A DNA stretch of 30,393 nt. Source: OMIS01 sp044350895 (GTDB lineage Bacteria; Patescibacteriota; Microgenomatia; UBA1400; PJMF01). The number at the start of each line of letters is the position of its first letter. Positions within the stretch are counted from its first letter, which is position 1. Below, piece by piece: positions 22,826-29,227 of the stretch. Location: contig JBILGT010000018.1 of NCBI GenBank assembly GCA_044350895.1, positions 1 through 30,393 on the forward strand, read 5' to 3'. The notes beneath the pieces were generated by a model, which worked only from the letters and a program-made list of their open reading frames with translations, ran no database searches and was not told the DNA's origin. A program made the position numbers and the translations under genes.

Positions 22826-24421
22826 TTACAGTAATTTCTTCGAGTAAATTGTCACAATTGGTGCTCCACCTGCGGTTACATAATGAATAGGAACATAGCC
22901 ACGTTCTTTTAATTCTGCTTTAATATCACTTCTAAATTCATTAAAAGAATTAGTTATCACATAGGTAAAATCATACTTCGAGTTGTAAAGACCAATTCTC
23001 AAATTTCCTGCACTTGGGGCAACGTAGTCGGGGATGACAGCAAGTCCAACAGTTGATCCTGGTTCAGCAACTTGAGAAAGCACCATGATAGCTTCACGCT
23101 GTCCTTGACCCCATGACCCTAATTCAAAAAGCTTTCGCTCATACACAGTAGTATTTCCACCTGTCATGAAGTTGTAGTAGTCCAGATAGTACGGATAGAC
23201 CAGATACAGTGACAACAGCAGAACTCCATACACAATACTATGAAAATACAGTGGGAGTTCAGGGTGAATAGCACGTAATTTTTTGGTGAGTTCCATCAGT
23301 GCATATCCCACAATTAAAGCCACAGCAGGGTAGATCATGATAACGTACCGAATGCCGTTTTGCCGCAGGGGATAGAACGATTGCAAAAGTGGTATCAAAA
23401 GCCACAAAACGAGTAACCAGTACTTTCGAGCTGCTGAGTTTTTGTAGTAGTAGAAAAGTCCTACACACATGAAAACCAGTACAACTACTGGGGTAGATAC
23501 CACGAATGAACCTAGGTAGTAGTGCCATGGGACGGGTTGCAGTACACCAAAGTAGTACTCCGTAGCAGGAGCCATTCTTTCTCGAGACCAGTTCTGGATA
23601 TTTTGAAACGTTTCAACAGGATGTGTCCACAGTGCAGGCCAAATCAACCAGAAAACAGCCAACGCTATGACTGGAACCAGTAAAATACTCAAATCTTTTT
23701 TACTGAGACTTTTCCAGATAGATTGATGAGTAGTTTGAGCTTTTTGTATTTTTGCAGCCAACCAAACTGCCCCAAGTAGTACACCTAGTAAAACATTCGT
23801 ATACTTGGTGGCAAGAGCTAAGCCCAGTAAAATTCCGGTCAGAACCAAGTACTTTTTTGAATTCTCTTCAAGATACAAGATAAACATATAGACGCACGCT
23901 GTTGTGAGTAATAGGATGAGTGACTCGAGGGTGATGAGCTGGCCATACGCAATGGAGAGTGGAAGCAGCATCAAGATACCAGCTGATGCAATACCGACTG
24001 ATTTGTTCCAAACCCTTTGACCAATCAAGAACACAAATCCTACCGCCAGTGAACTAAACAGTGCAGAAAGCACTCGAGGTGCCGTCCAGTCATATTTGAA
24101 AATTGCTGCTCCATCCGTGGCACGAGCATCAATTGAAAACTGTCCTGCAAGACCATAGAGATAGCGTGAAAGCGGGGGATGATCTGGAAAACTGTACCAC
24201 TGAGAGCTCGAAAAATCACCGTTTTTAATGAGCCTGAGATAATCATCACCAACACCTACATATGCGTATTCGTCCCAGGTATGACCTATTTTATTCAAAC
24301 CCACCAACCGAAAAACCAGACTGATCGCAACAACTATTGTGAAAATAAGCCATGTTTGCTGCAAATACTTAGTAAGCCACTCCCAAGTAGTACGCTCACT
24401 GACTGATTTGCTTCGTTTCAT
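22826..24421 (-). CDS. GT39-type membrane glycosyltransferase (PMT/ArnT-like)
   Basis: A 531-residue protein with about ten membrane spans. The first external loop holds TWDEYAYVG, the Asp-Glu motif that serves as catalytic centre in the C-type glycosyltransferase fold, followed by SFPDHPPLSRYLYGL, the usual 'hPP' loop. Such enzymes take a sugar from a polyprenyl phosphate and add it to a protein or lipid on the outer face of the membrane. The C-terminal part after residue 430 is soluble and external. It may glycosylate surface proteins, possibly including the secreted cassette products; that link is inference. TAGAAT lies eight bases before the ATG. Confidence 0.85.
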   Translation of the reverse strand: MKRSKSVSERTTWEWLTKYLQQTWLIFTIVVAISLVFRLVGLNKIGHTWDEYAYVGVGDDYLRLIKNGDFSSSQWYSFPDHPPLSRYLYGLAGQFSIDARATDGAAIFKYDWTAPRVLSALFSSLAVGFVFLIGQRVWNKSVGIASAGILMLLPLSIAYGQLITLESLILLLTTACVYMFILYLEENSKKYLVLTGILLGLALATKYTNVLLGVLLGAVWLAAKIQKAQTTHQSIWKSLSKKDLSILLVPVIALAVFWLIWPALWTHPVETFQNIQNWSRERMAPATEYYFGVLQPVPWHYYLGSFVVSTPVVVLVFMCVGLFYYYKNSAARKYWLLVLWLLIPLLQSFYPLRQNGIRYVIMIYPAVALIVGYALMELTKKLRAIHPELPLYFHSIVYGVLLLSLYLVYPYYLDYYNFMTGGNTTVYERKLFELGSWGQGQREAIMVLSQVAEPGSTVGLAVIPDYVAPSAGNLRIGLYNSKYDFTYVITNSFNEFRSDIKAELKERGYVPIHYVTAGGAPIVTIYSKKLL

Positions 24422-24429
24422 ATTAATTG

Positions 24430-24435
24430 ATTCTA
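24430..24435 (-). promoter_or_regulatory. -10 box of the GT39 gene
   Basis: TAGAAT on the minus strand, eight bases before the ATG at 24421, no SD. Confidence 0.5.
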
Positions 24436-24479
24436 ACCTCAGAAGTGACTATACTGAAAGTGTTGCTTCTAAAGGTTAT

Positions 24480-24518
24480 ACCTGAGACTACCCACTTACA
24501 TAGTGGAGTAGCACAGGT
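24480..24518. promoter_or_regulatory. 39-bp imperfect palindrome upstream of ldh
   Basis: Nested arms ACCTG/CAGGT, CTAC/GTAG and CACT/AGTG surround a five-base centre. The right end touches the ldh -10 box, so a protein bound here would occlude its promoter. It is a candidate operator for the divergent ldh and GT39 genes. Confidence 0.45.
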
Positions 24519-24523
24519 ATAAA
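24518..24523 (+). promoter_or_regulatory. -10 box of ldh
   Basis: TATAAA ends ten bases before the ATG at 24534, with no SD. Confidence 0.55.
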
Positions 24524-24533
24524 ATGAAACTAT

Positions 24534-25457
24534 ATGTCAAGCTGTGATACAAACAAAGTATCAATTATTGGGTGCGGAAAAGTCGGCATGAGCGCTGCGT
24601 ACTCAATCTTGCACCGCGGTGAAGTGTCAGAACTTGTTCTCCACGGTAGAAAACTTGATGAAATTATCGGCGAAGAGCTCGATCTTGAGCACGGTATGAG
24701 CTTTCTGCCATACACCAAAATTAAAGCCACCGACGACTATAAAGATATTGCGGGTAGTGACATTGTCGTCATTACTGCTGGAGCTGCTCAAAAACCAGGA
24801 GAAACCAGACTAGACCTCACTCAAAAGAATGTTGCCATTATCGAATCAATCATTCCTGAAGTAGTGAAACATGCTCCTGAAGCAGTTATCTTAATTGTCA
24901 GTAATCCTGTAGATATCTTGACGTACCGCGCCTACCAGATAGCTGGACTACCTAAAGGAAGAATCTTTGGATCAGGCACAACTCTTGATACCGCTCGCTT
25001 TAGATTCCACCTTTCAGAATTTTTGCACGTTAACCCTCAGAGTATTCATGCATATATTTTGGGAGAACATGGCGATAGCTCATTTCCAGCACTTTCCAGC
25101 GCTTCAATTGGTGGACAACCGCTGATGACCATGGACAACTTTTCTGAAGAGCGCGCCTGGAAAGCGTACGATAAAGCTCGAGATGCCGCCTATAAAATTA
25201 TCCAATCCAAAGGTGCCACATACTACGGCATTGGAACTGTTATTTCCTATATTGTTTCTAAAATCCTGCGTGACAGCCGTTCAATCCTGCCAGTTTCTGT
25301 GCCACTCCATCAATACTATGGCTACTCTGGAGTAGCACTCAGTGTCCCGAGCATTATTGGGCGCAGTGGCGTCACTGAGTCACTTGAAATCAAACTTGAT
25401 TGGGAAGAGAAGCGCCGCCTCGAGAAGTCTGTGGTTACACTGAAGCAGTACCTCTAG
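24534..25457 (+). CDS. ldh: L-lactate dehydrogenase with altered coenzyme site
   Basis: A 307-residue enzyme interconverting pyruvate and lactate, probably the fermentative sink for NADH. The Rossmann loop is IIGCGKVGMS (11-20). The substrate loop GAAQKPGETRLDL has Gln at 86, which marks lactate rather than malate dehydrogenase, and Arg92. D152, R155 (LDTARFRF) and the catalytic His179 (GEHGDSSFP) are all present. The second beta strand reads SELVLHGRK (32-40): the Asp that normally binds the adenosine ribose of NAD is Gly38, followed by Arg and Lys. This suggests acceptance of NADP. The gene is monocistronic with a leaderless-type start. Confidence 0.92.
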   Translation: MSSCDTNKVSIIGCGKVGMSAAYSILHRGEVSELVLHGRKLDEIIGEELDLEHGMSFLPYTKIKATDDYKDIAGSDIVVITAGAAQKPGETRLDLTQKNVAIIESIIPEVVKHAPEAVILIVSNPVDILTYRAYQIAGLPKGRIFGSGTTLDTARFRFHLSEFLHVNPQSIHAYILGEHGDSSFPALSSASIGGQPLMTMDNFSEERAWKAYDKARDAAYKIIQSKGATYYGIGTVISYIVSKILRDSRSILPVSVPLHQYYGYSGVALSVPSIIGRSGVTESLEIKLDWEEKRRLEKSVVTLKQYL

Positions 25458-25524
25458 ACTGAAGTCACAGTCTCAAACTCTACACTTAGATCCTAGATAT
25501 AGTCACCACACGGCCAATCTGTAC

Positions 25525-26370
25525 CTAGACTTGGCAGTTTGGACAGTAAAAGGTACTTCTGCCGCCTTGTTTTTTACGAATAATAATTCCACTACAGTTG
25601 GGGCAAGGCTCACCTTCGCGGCCATACGTTCGCACTTCGTCTTGATAATCACCAGCAAAGCCATCGACATGTCTGAAACTATGAATGGTTGCGCCGCCCA
25701 GTTCAATTCCTCGAGAAATAACTGAGACGAGTGCTTCATATAATACCGACACTTCCTCTTGAGAAAGAGAATTTGCTGAACGAAACGGACTAATCCGAGC
25801 CATACTCAATGCATCATTGGCATAAATATTCCCCACACCCGCAGCAATGGCGTTATCCATTATTACTTGCTTGATCGGCACACTGCGCTTTTTAAACTGC
25901 TGACTCAAATACGCTGGAGTCACTGCTGTATCAATAATATCGGGACCAAGCGTACTTAGCTCCTGAGCCACCGCTGCTTCAGTCATCACTTTAAGCCACC
26001 CAAAGACACGCAGATCATTAAAAAAAAGCTGTGCATCATCTGAGAGCTGAATTTTAATTCGAGTGTGCTTGGAAGGGAGTTCTTGTATCCAATCCTGCGT
26101 AGGATGACCACCACCAAGCCTGGTGTGTGCATCAACATAAATGAGCTGGCCGGTCATTTTAAGATGAACGAGCAGTTTTTCAGGTGTATCAAAATGAAAT
26201 TGGAGAATTTTGGAGTGTCGAGTAATATTTTGAATGGTGGCACCTGTAAGTGTTTCAGGCAGCCCTTGGAAGCTTTTTTCTCGATATATTGAAATTTTTT
26301 GAATTTTTTTTCCCACTACTACACTGCGCAGTCGTCGGGCAATAGTTTCAACCTCAGGTAATTCTGGCAT
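25525..26370 (-). CDS. mutM: Formamidopyrimidine-DNA glycosylase
   Basis: A 281-residue base-excision repair enzyme. The N-terminus MPELPEVETIARRL provides the Pro nucleophile (after Met removal) and catalytic Glu. LLVHLKMTGQLIY holds the conserved Lys. The helix-two-turn-helix region (AAGVGNIYANDALSMARI) and the C-terminal zinc finger (YGREGEPCPNC ... STFYCPNC) with four Cys are complete. It removes 8-oxoguanine and ring-opened purines and cuts the strand. The frame is open upstream into antisense tRNA sequence, but the start at 26370 is fixed by the catalytic Pro. TATACT lies six bases before it, so the message should be leaderless. Confidence 0.96.
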   Translation of the reverse strand: MPELPEVETIARRLRSVVVGKKIQKISIYREKSFQGLPETLTGATIQNITRHSKILQFHFDTPEKLLVHLKMTGQLIYVDAHTRLGGGHPTQDWIQELPSKHTRIKIQLSDDAQLFFNDLRVFGWLKVMTEAAVAQELSTLGPDIIDTAVTPAYLSQQFKKRSVPIKQVIMDNAIAAGVGNIYANDALSMARISPFRSANSLSQEEVSVLYEALVSVISRGIELGGATIHSFRHVDGFAGDYQDEVRTYGREGEPCPNCSGIIIRKKQGGRSTFYCPNCQV

Positions 26371-26376
26371 ATCGGA

Positions 26377-26382
26377 AGTATA
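26377..26382 (-). promoter_or_regulatory. -10 box of mutM
   Basis: TATACT on the minus strand, six bases before the ATG at 26370. It is separated by five bases from the plus-strand -10 of the tRNA gene. Confidence 0.6.
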
Positions 26383-26387
26383 CCTGA

Positions 26388-26393
26388 TATAAT
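26388..26393 (+). promoter_or_regulatory. -10 box of tRNA-Lys
   Basis: TGATATAAT is an extended -10; transcription should start about 20 bases before the tRNA. It faces away from the mutM promoter and lies almost on top of it. Confidence 0.6.
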
Positions 26394-26421
26394 TCCACTT
26401 CGTCATACGTAACGTTGTCGT

Positions 26422-26494
26422 GGGTCCGTAGCTCAGTTGGTAGAGCAGAAGCCTTTTAAGCTTTGTGTCCCGGGTTCGAGTCCCGGCGGACTCA
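26422..26494 (+). tRNA. tRNA-Lys (anticodon UUU)
   Basis: A 73-base cloverleaf. The acceptor GGGTCCG pairs with CGGACTC (one G-U), the D stem is GCTC/GAGC, the anticodon stem GAAGC/GCTTT closes the loop CTTTTAA with anticodon TTT, and the T arm is CCGGG-TTCGAGT-CCCGG. The discriminator is A. CCA is not encoded (ACA follows), so it is added after transcription. Confidence 0.96.
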
Positions 26495-26595
26495 CAAATA
26501 CAAGTTTCCTCTGGAGAAAATCTCCACATTTCTATTCTTTTACTTTTCGTTCAATTTTCTCTGGACTGAGTTCCAGAACCAAGTGGAGCATTTAG
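26488..26595 (+). repeat. Dispersed repeat copy 1, beginning at the tRNA-Lys 3' end
   Basis: It matches 28971-29077 imperfectly. Shared blocks in order: a CTCAC acceptor-end block, GTTTCCYCTGGAGA, a T-rich middle, and a 26-base block (26561-26586) that differs from copy 2 by one base and contains GTTCCAGAACCAAGTGG or its one-base variant. It starts in the last bases of the tRNA gene. Confidence 0.6.
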
Positions 26596-26681
26596 ACTTA
26601 TATTTATTACTATAGTGTATAATATACATATTTAATACGCACTTTAACAAATATCTAAAAGATTGCACCTTTCTATTGAGT

Positions 26682-26727
26682 AAGGAACTCAAAGAAGATA
26701 TTTCAAGGTATCTTTTCTGAGTTCCTT
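26682..26727. repeat. Long near-perfect hairpin
   Basis: AAGGAACTCA (26682-26691) pairs with TGAGTTCCTT (26718-26727), and AGAAGATA with TATCTTTT inside, giving about 19 bp with one A-C mismatch and an eight-base loop. There is no T-run on either side, so it is not a typical terminator. Confidence 0.65.
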
Positions 26728-26882
26728 GACTCTTGGCAAGGAATACAAAAAGGTAATACGTTTTTAATGTCTCATCAGCGCCTACAAGTTGCAAATCGCA
26801 ACTCATAAGTCACAATGACTTCGTCGGTTATGATGCATTACATACAACTTACCATTTGTTGTGCAAATCTTCAGATCAGATC

Positions 26883-26910
26883 AAAAAAACCAAGGAGTAG
26901 CTACCTTGGT
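26883..26910 (-). terminator. Minus-strand terminator without an assigned gene
   Basis: ACCAAGG/CCTTGGT form a 7-bp stem around AGTAGCTA, followed on the minus strand by seven T. No minus-strand gene lies directly upstream of it (26911-27209), so it may end an RNA gene or antisense transcript, or insulate the 27210 leader. Confidence 0.5.
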
Positions 26911-27070
26911 CTACCTTTTAAGTCTATGCGACGAAAGGAAAAGTAACAAGCTAAAACCAAGAATTGAATGCAGTTACTGCTGTACAAGTGTAACTGGAGA
27001 TCCCTGCCATAAGTGAGGAGAGGAGTCTGGAAGTTTGTCTTGCCGACCACAACTTCTAGATTATTGGTGC

Positions 27071-27179
27071 CTGATTAGCACTTGCTGTCTTCGCGGCCCG
27101 CAGCGCTAATCAGTGTTCGTGAGATCCAGAAAACTCTAGGCACGTGCTGCTCTAAAAGCAGCATCTGTTATAGGGTGCC
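27071..27179 (+). promoter_or_regulatory. Folded leader of the 27210 gene
   Basis: Two strong structures: CTGATTAGC (27071-27079) pairs with GCTAATCAG (27105-27113), and GGCAC (27139-27143) with GTGCC (27175-27179) enclosing the hairpin GTGCTGCT-ctaaa-AGCAGCAT. The layout recalls the leaders of the 15-19 kb cassettes, without clear sequence identity. Confidence 0.45.
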
Positions 27180-27180
27180 T

Positions 27181-27220
27181 TGTAGTTTCATGTCAGATGG
27201 ACACCCACCATGGAACTACA
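27181..27220 (+). promoter_or_regulatory. Hairpin burying the start codon of the 27210 gene
   Basis: TGTAGTTTCATG (27181-27192) pairs with CATGGAACTACA (27209-27220) over 12 bp with one G-U. The ATG at 27210 lies inside the 3' arm and there is no good SD. Translation should be low unless the stem is opened. Confidence 0.6.
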
Positions 27221-28748
27221 TTTGAGAAAGGCACGACCGTTGGTTAGATTTCTATGTATGCTGATGGTGCTCACAGGAATTATGTTGAGCACTTCACGTT
27301 TTGCGCTGGCAGATCCTAAAAGCGGAGGTGAGCAAAAAAATATGCTTTACCTTCCGCTCATTATGAGACCGCCGGCAACACCACTCATCCCACCGCCTCT
27401 CCAACCCAGTGATTGTGATGGGGAATACCAGTTCCTCACGCAACAATCCTATCCCAACGGCACACACATCCTCGCCGTCGGGAAGGAGCGGCTGTTTTCG
27501 CCAGCCTTGATTGTGAATTTGAATAAGAAGATCCTTGACGGCGAAAACAAGATCATAACTTCAGGCAGTGGGTCAAGAGTGTGCCTGAACCAATCCACTG
27601 TCAGTTTGATCTATCGGAATCCATCCCAGCCATATGTCACTGGGGATGAGGTGGGTATCACGGTAGATCGGAAGCATCGTGTGGATTGGCAAATTCTTGA
27701 CCAGAACCCCTTCCTGCAAAGTGATGGATCGTTGCCAGTTGGCAAGTTCTTTACTGGCATTGTGCCATCCAGTTTGGATGAGGTTGCTCAAGTCTCTAAG
27801 ATCGGACAAAGTGCTAACTTGCCAAAAGCTGGCATCTTTGAAGCCACCAGCCTGACTCGGCTGGGGCGGCTAGTAAACTTTCTGAATGGCGCAATGACGG
27901 CATACCTCTTTATCGAAAGATTCTGGGAATTGCAAGACTTGGCACTGGATGATGTCAGTCTGTTACACTTGCCCGACGGCAGCAGCTATCTACCGCAGAC
28001 AAGAGTCAAGATCGGTGACAAGCTGTATCTTTGTCGATATGCTACCAACTTTGAATACCAGTCTCAAACGTTCTCAATTGACCAGATCGTCGGTTTGCTG
28101 TTTCAGAACGATGTGGAAAGCACAAACCGCGGATGGGTACTGACTCGTACGGCCCAACCAGGATGCAACTTGCCAACATTAACGATGGACGAGTTCCTGC
28201 TGCTGGCACCGACGTTGGCTGAGCGGATTCCATTCACGGTGGCAGACGACTCACTGGACGAGCAACTGCGGCAAATTCTGGACGAGATCGACAACATTCA
28301 CCAAGATCCTCCGGCTCCGCCAGACCAGGGGGGCGGTGACGGTACTTGTCGTCCAATTGATGATTCGGTCCTGAAAATGGCCGAGTCATACCATCTTGGG
28401 ATTTATGGCAAAGTTACTGACCTTCCCGCCAGTAGTTATTCTGCTGGGCGTGCGTGGCTCCGCAGTGTTCTACAAGGCTCAGAGATCTACACAGACTACT
28501 ACGAGGTCTTACCTACCCCAGGGACACAAATGCGGCGAGGCCAGCTGTATGTGAGCACTCAAAACTCTAACGAGGGCGAGTTCCTCATCGAAACTCGCTG
28601 CATCGCTTTGCCTAGTGGTCTAGTGCATCGGTTCTCAGCATACGGAGGGTGTAATATGTCTGGGGGTATTTCATCCCGGACATATTGTCCTGCATATTTC
28701 ATCATCTTGCCACACAGGGGCACAGGGATCTTTCCCTTCCCTCAGTAG
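27210..28748 (+). CDS. Secreted protein of unknown function with an LPLI motif after the signal peptide
   Basis: A 512-residue secreted protein. Residues about 10-34 are a signal peptide (FLCMLMVLTGIMLSTSRFALA, cleaved before DP). Residues 44-52 read MLYLPLIMR, followed by a Pro-rich linker (PPATPLIPPP). This motif closely matches the C-terminal tails of the secreted cassette proteins at 15-19 kb. Residues about 65-370 include repeated strand-rich segments (GNGT-like turns, VDRKHRVDWQILDQ), and a Pro-rich break near residue 370 leads to a C-terminal domain with several Cys. I recognise no enzyme family. Its G+C content is higher than that of the flanking sequence. It lies between two copies of a dispersed repeat and has its own terminator, so it looks like acquired DNA. 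Confidence 0.7.
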   Translation: MELHLRKARPLVRFLCMLMVLTGIMLSTSRFALADPKSGGEQKNMLYLPLIMRPPATPLIPPPLQPSDCDGEYQFLTQQSYPNGTHILAVGKERLFSPALIVNLNKKILDGENKIITSGSGSRVCLNQSTVSLIYRNPSQPYVTGDEVGITVDRKHRVDWQILDQNPFLQSDGSLPVGKFFTGIVPSSLDEVAQVSKIGQSANLPKAGIFEATSLTRLGRLVNFLNGAMTAYLFIERFWELQDLALDDVSLLHLPDGSSYLPQTRVKIGDKLYLCRYATNFEYQSQTFSIDQIVGLLFQNDVESTNRGWVLTRTAQPGCNLPTLTMDEFLLLAPTLAERIPFTVADDSLDEQLRQILDEIDNIHQDPPAPPDQGGGDGTCRPIDDSVLKMAESYHLGIYGKVTDLPASSYSAGRAWLRSVLQGSEIYTDYYEVLPTPGTQMRRGQLYVSTQNSNEGEFLIETRCIALPSGLVHRFSAYGGCNMSGGISSRTYCPAYFIILPHRGTGIFPFPQ

Positions 28749-28779
28749 AAGTGGCAAAACTGATCTGATCTGAACTACC

Positions 28780-28820
28780 GCCCCATTTTGGCTAAAAACC
28801 AGGATGGGGCATTTTTTTTT
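28780..28820 (+). terminator. Terminator of the 27210 gene
   Basis: GCCCCAT (28780-28786) and ATGGGGC (28804-28810) with inner TGG/CCA form the stem, followed by nine T. It stands 31 bases after the stop codon. Confidence 0.9.
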
Positions 28821-28880
28821 AGCTATTTAAACGGAAACTTAATTTAGTATTTCAAATAGCTTTATTGTATGGATATCATT

Positions 28881-29012
28881 TCATGGATTAAGTTCAGAAT
28901 TTTTAATTTTTTCTAAACTCTGATTTAACTTGATTATACTTTCTAGCAGGTGTTCCACCCACCGACCAAGTGGCTCACGGATTTTGGTTTCCCCTGGAGA
29001 TTCTGCAAACAT
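28881..29012 (-). pseudogene. Possible 43-residue remnant, recombinase-like tail (uncertain)
   Basis: A minus-strand ATG frame reads MFAESPGETKIREPLGRWVE, then HLLESIIKLNQSLEKI, and ends in KNSELNP. The segment RWVEHLLES-I-KLN resembles WVEPLLESMSRLS encoded on the same strand at the right window edge, so the two share an ancestor at protein level. The style recalls the last residues of serine recombinases in related bacteria, but I cannot confirm that. It overlaps repeat copy 2. It could be a decayed gene end or a real small protein. Confidence 0.3.
28938..28963 (+). repeat. Repeat ending GTTCCACCCAC, copy 1
   Basis: It matches 30368-30393 at all but about four positions, ending in GTTCCACCCAC in both. 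The second copy is cut by the window end, so the true repeat is probably longer. The two flank the membrane protein gene. Confidence 0.55.
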
Positions 29013-29077
29013 CCCCATTCATTTCTTTTAATTTAATTTCCTGCCTGGACTGGGTTCCAGAACCAAGTGGCTATTTA
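28971..29077 (+). repeat. Dispersed repeat copy 2
   Basis: Counterpart of 26488-26595; the best block is 29045-29070. Together the copies flank the LPLI-motif gene as direct repeats about 2.5 kb apart. Confidence 0.6.
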
Positions 29078-29211
29078 CTTCCAAAAATTGTTTTCAATTA
29101 AATCTCTCTCCTCGACTGAATTTTAGAACTATGAGCTATTAATTTAACACTATATCTTAAGTTTTGAAATAAAAAATAGAACTAATGATTGAGACAGAAG
29201 TACCTAAAATC

Positions 29212-29217
29212 TATACT
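29212..29217 (+). promoter_or_regulatory. -10 box of the 29228 gene
   Basis: TATACT ends ten bases before the ATG at 29228, no SD. It decides the start in favour of this ATG over an upstream TTG. Confidence 0.55.
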
Positions 29218-29227
29218 AGTCCTAGCT

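Larger units (their letters stand above)
26495..27209. other. Non-coding accessory stretch between tRNA-Lys and the 27210 gene
   Basis: I see no convincing gene. Besides repeat copy 1 it holds a long hairpin (26682-26727), small hairpins AGTTGC/GCAACT and AAGTCA/TGACTT (about 26780-26825), a minus-strand terminator (26883-26910), CAGTTAC/GTAACTG (about 26971-26996), and the folded leader of the 27210 gene. It is AT-rich in the first half and closer to the cassette region in composition after about 26990. Confidence 0.5.
28749..29227. other. Accessory stretch between the 27210 gene and the membrane protein
   Basis: Besides the terminator and a possible short minus-strand gene it carries repeat copy 2 and a more decayed third copy near 29109-29140 (CTCGACTGAATTTTAGAAC). 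It is strongly AT-rich from 28820 on. No plus-strand gene is visible. Confidence 0.5.

Noticed and set aside
26371..26529. Upstream extension of the mutM frame through the tRNA (ESAGTRTRD)
   Set aside because: It is the antisense reading of the tRNA-Lys 3' half, a common false extension. The catalytic Pro fixes the start at 26370.
26540..26806. 88-residue minus-strand frame after the tRNA
   Set aside because: It runs through dispersed repeat copy 1 and the long hairpin, has odd composition, no start signal and no recognisable domain.
28950..28980. Degenerate tRNA 3' half at GGTG-TTCCACC-CACC
   Set aside because: The T-arm likeness is weak and the TTCGA core is missing; it is better described as a dispersed repeat.
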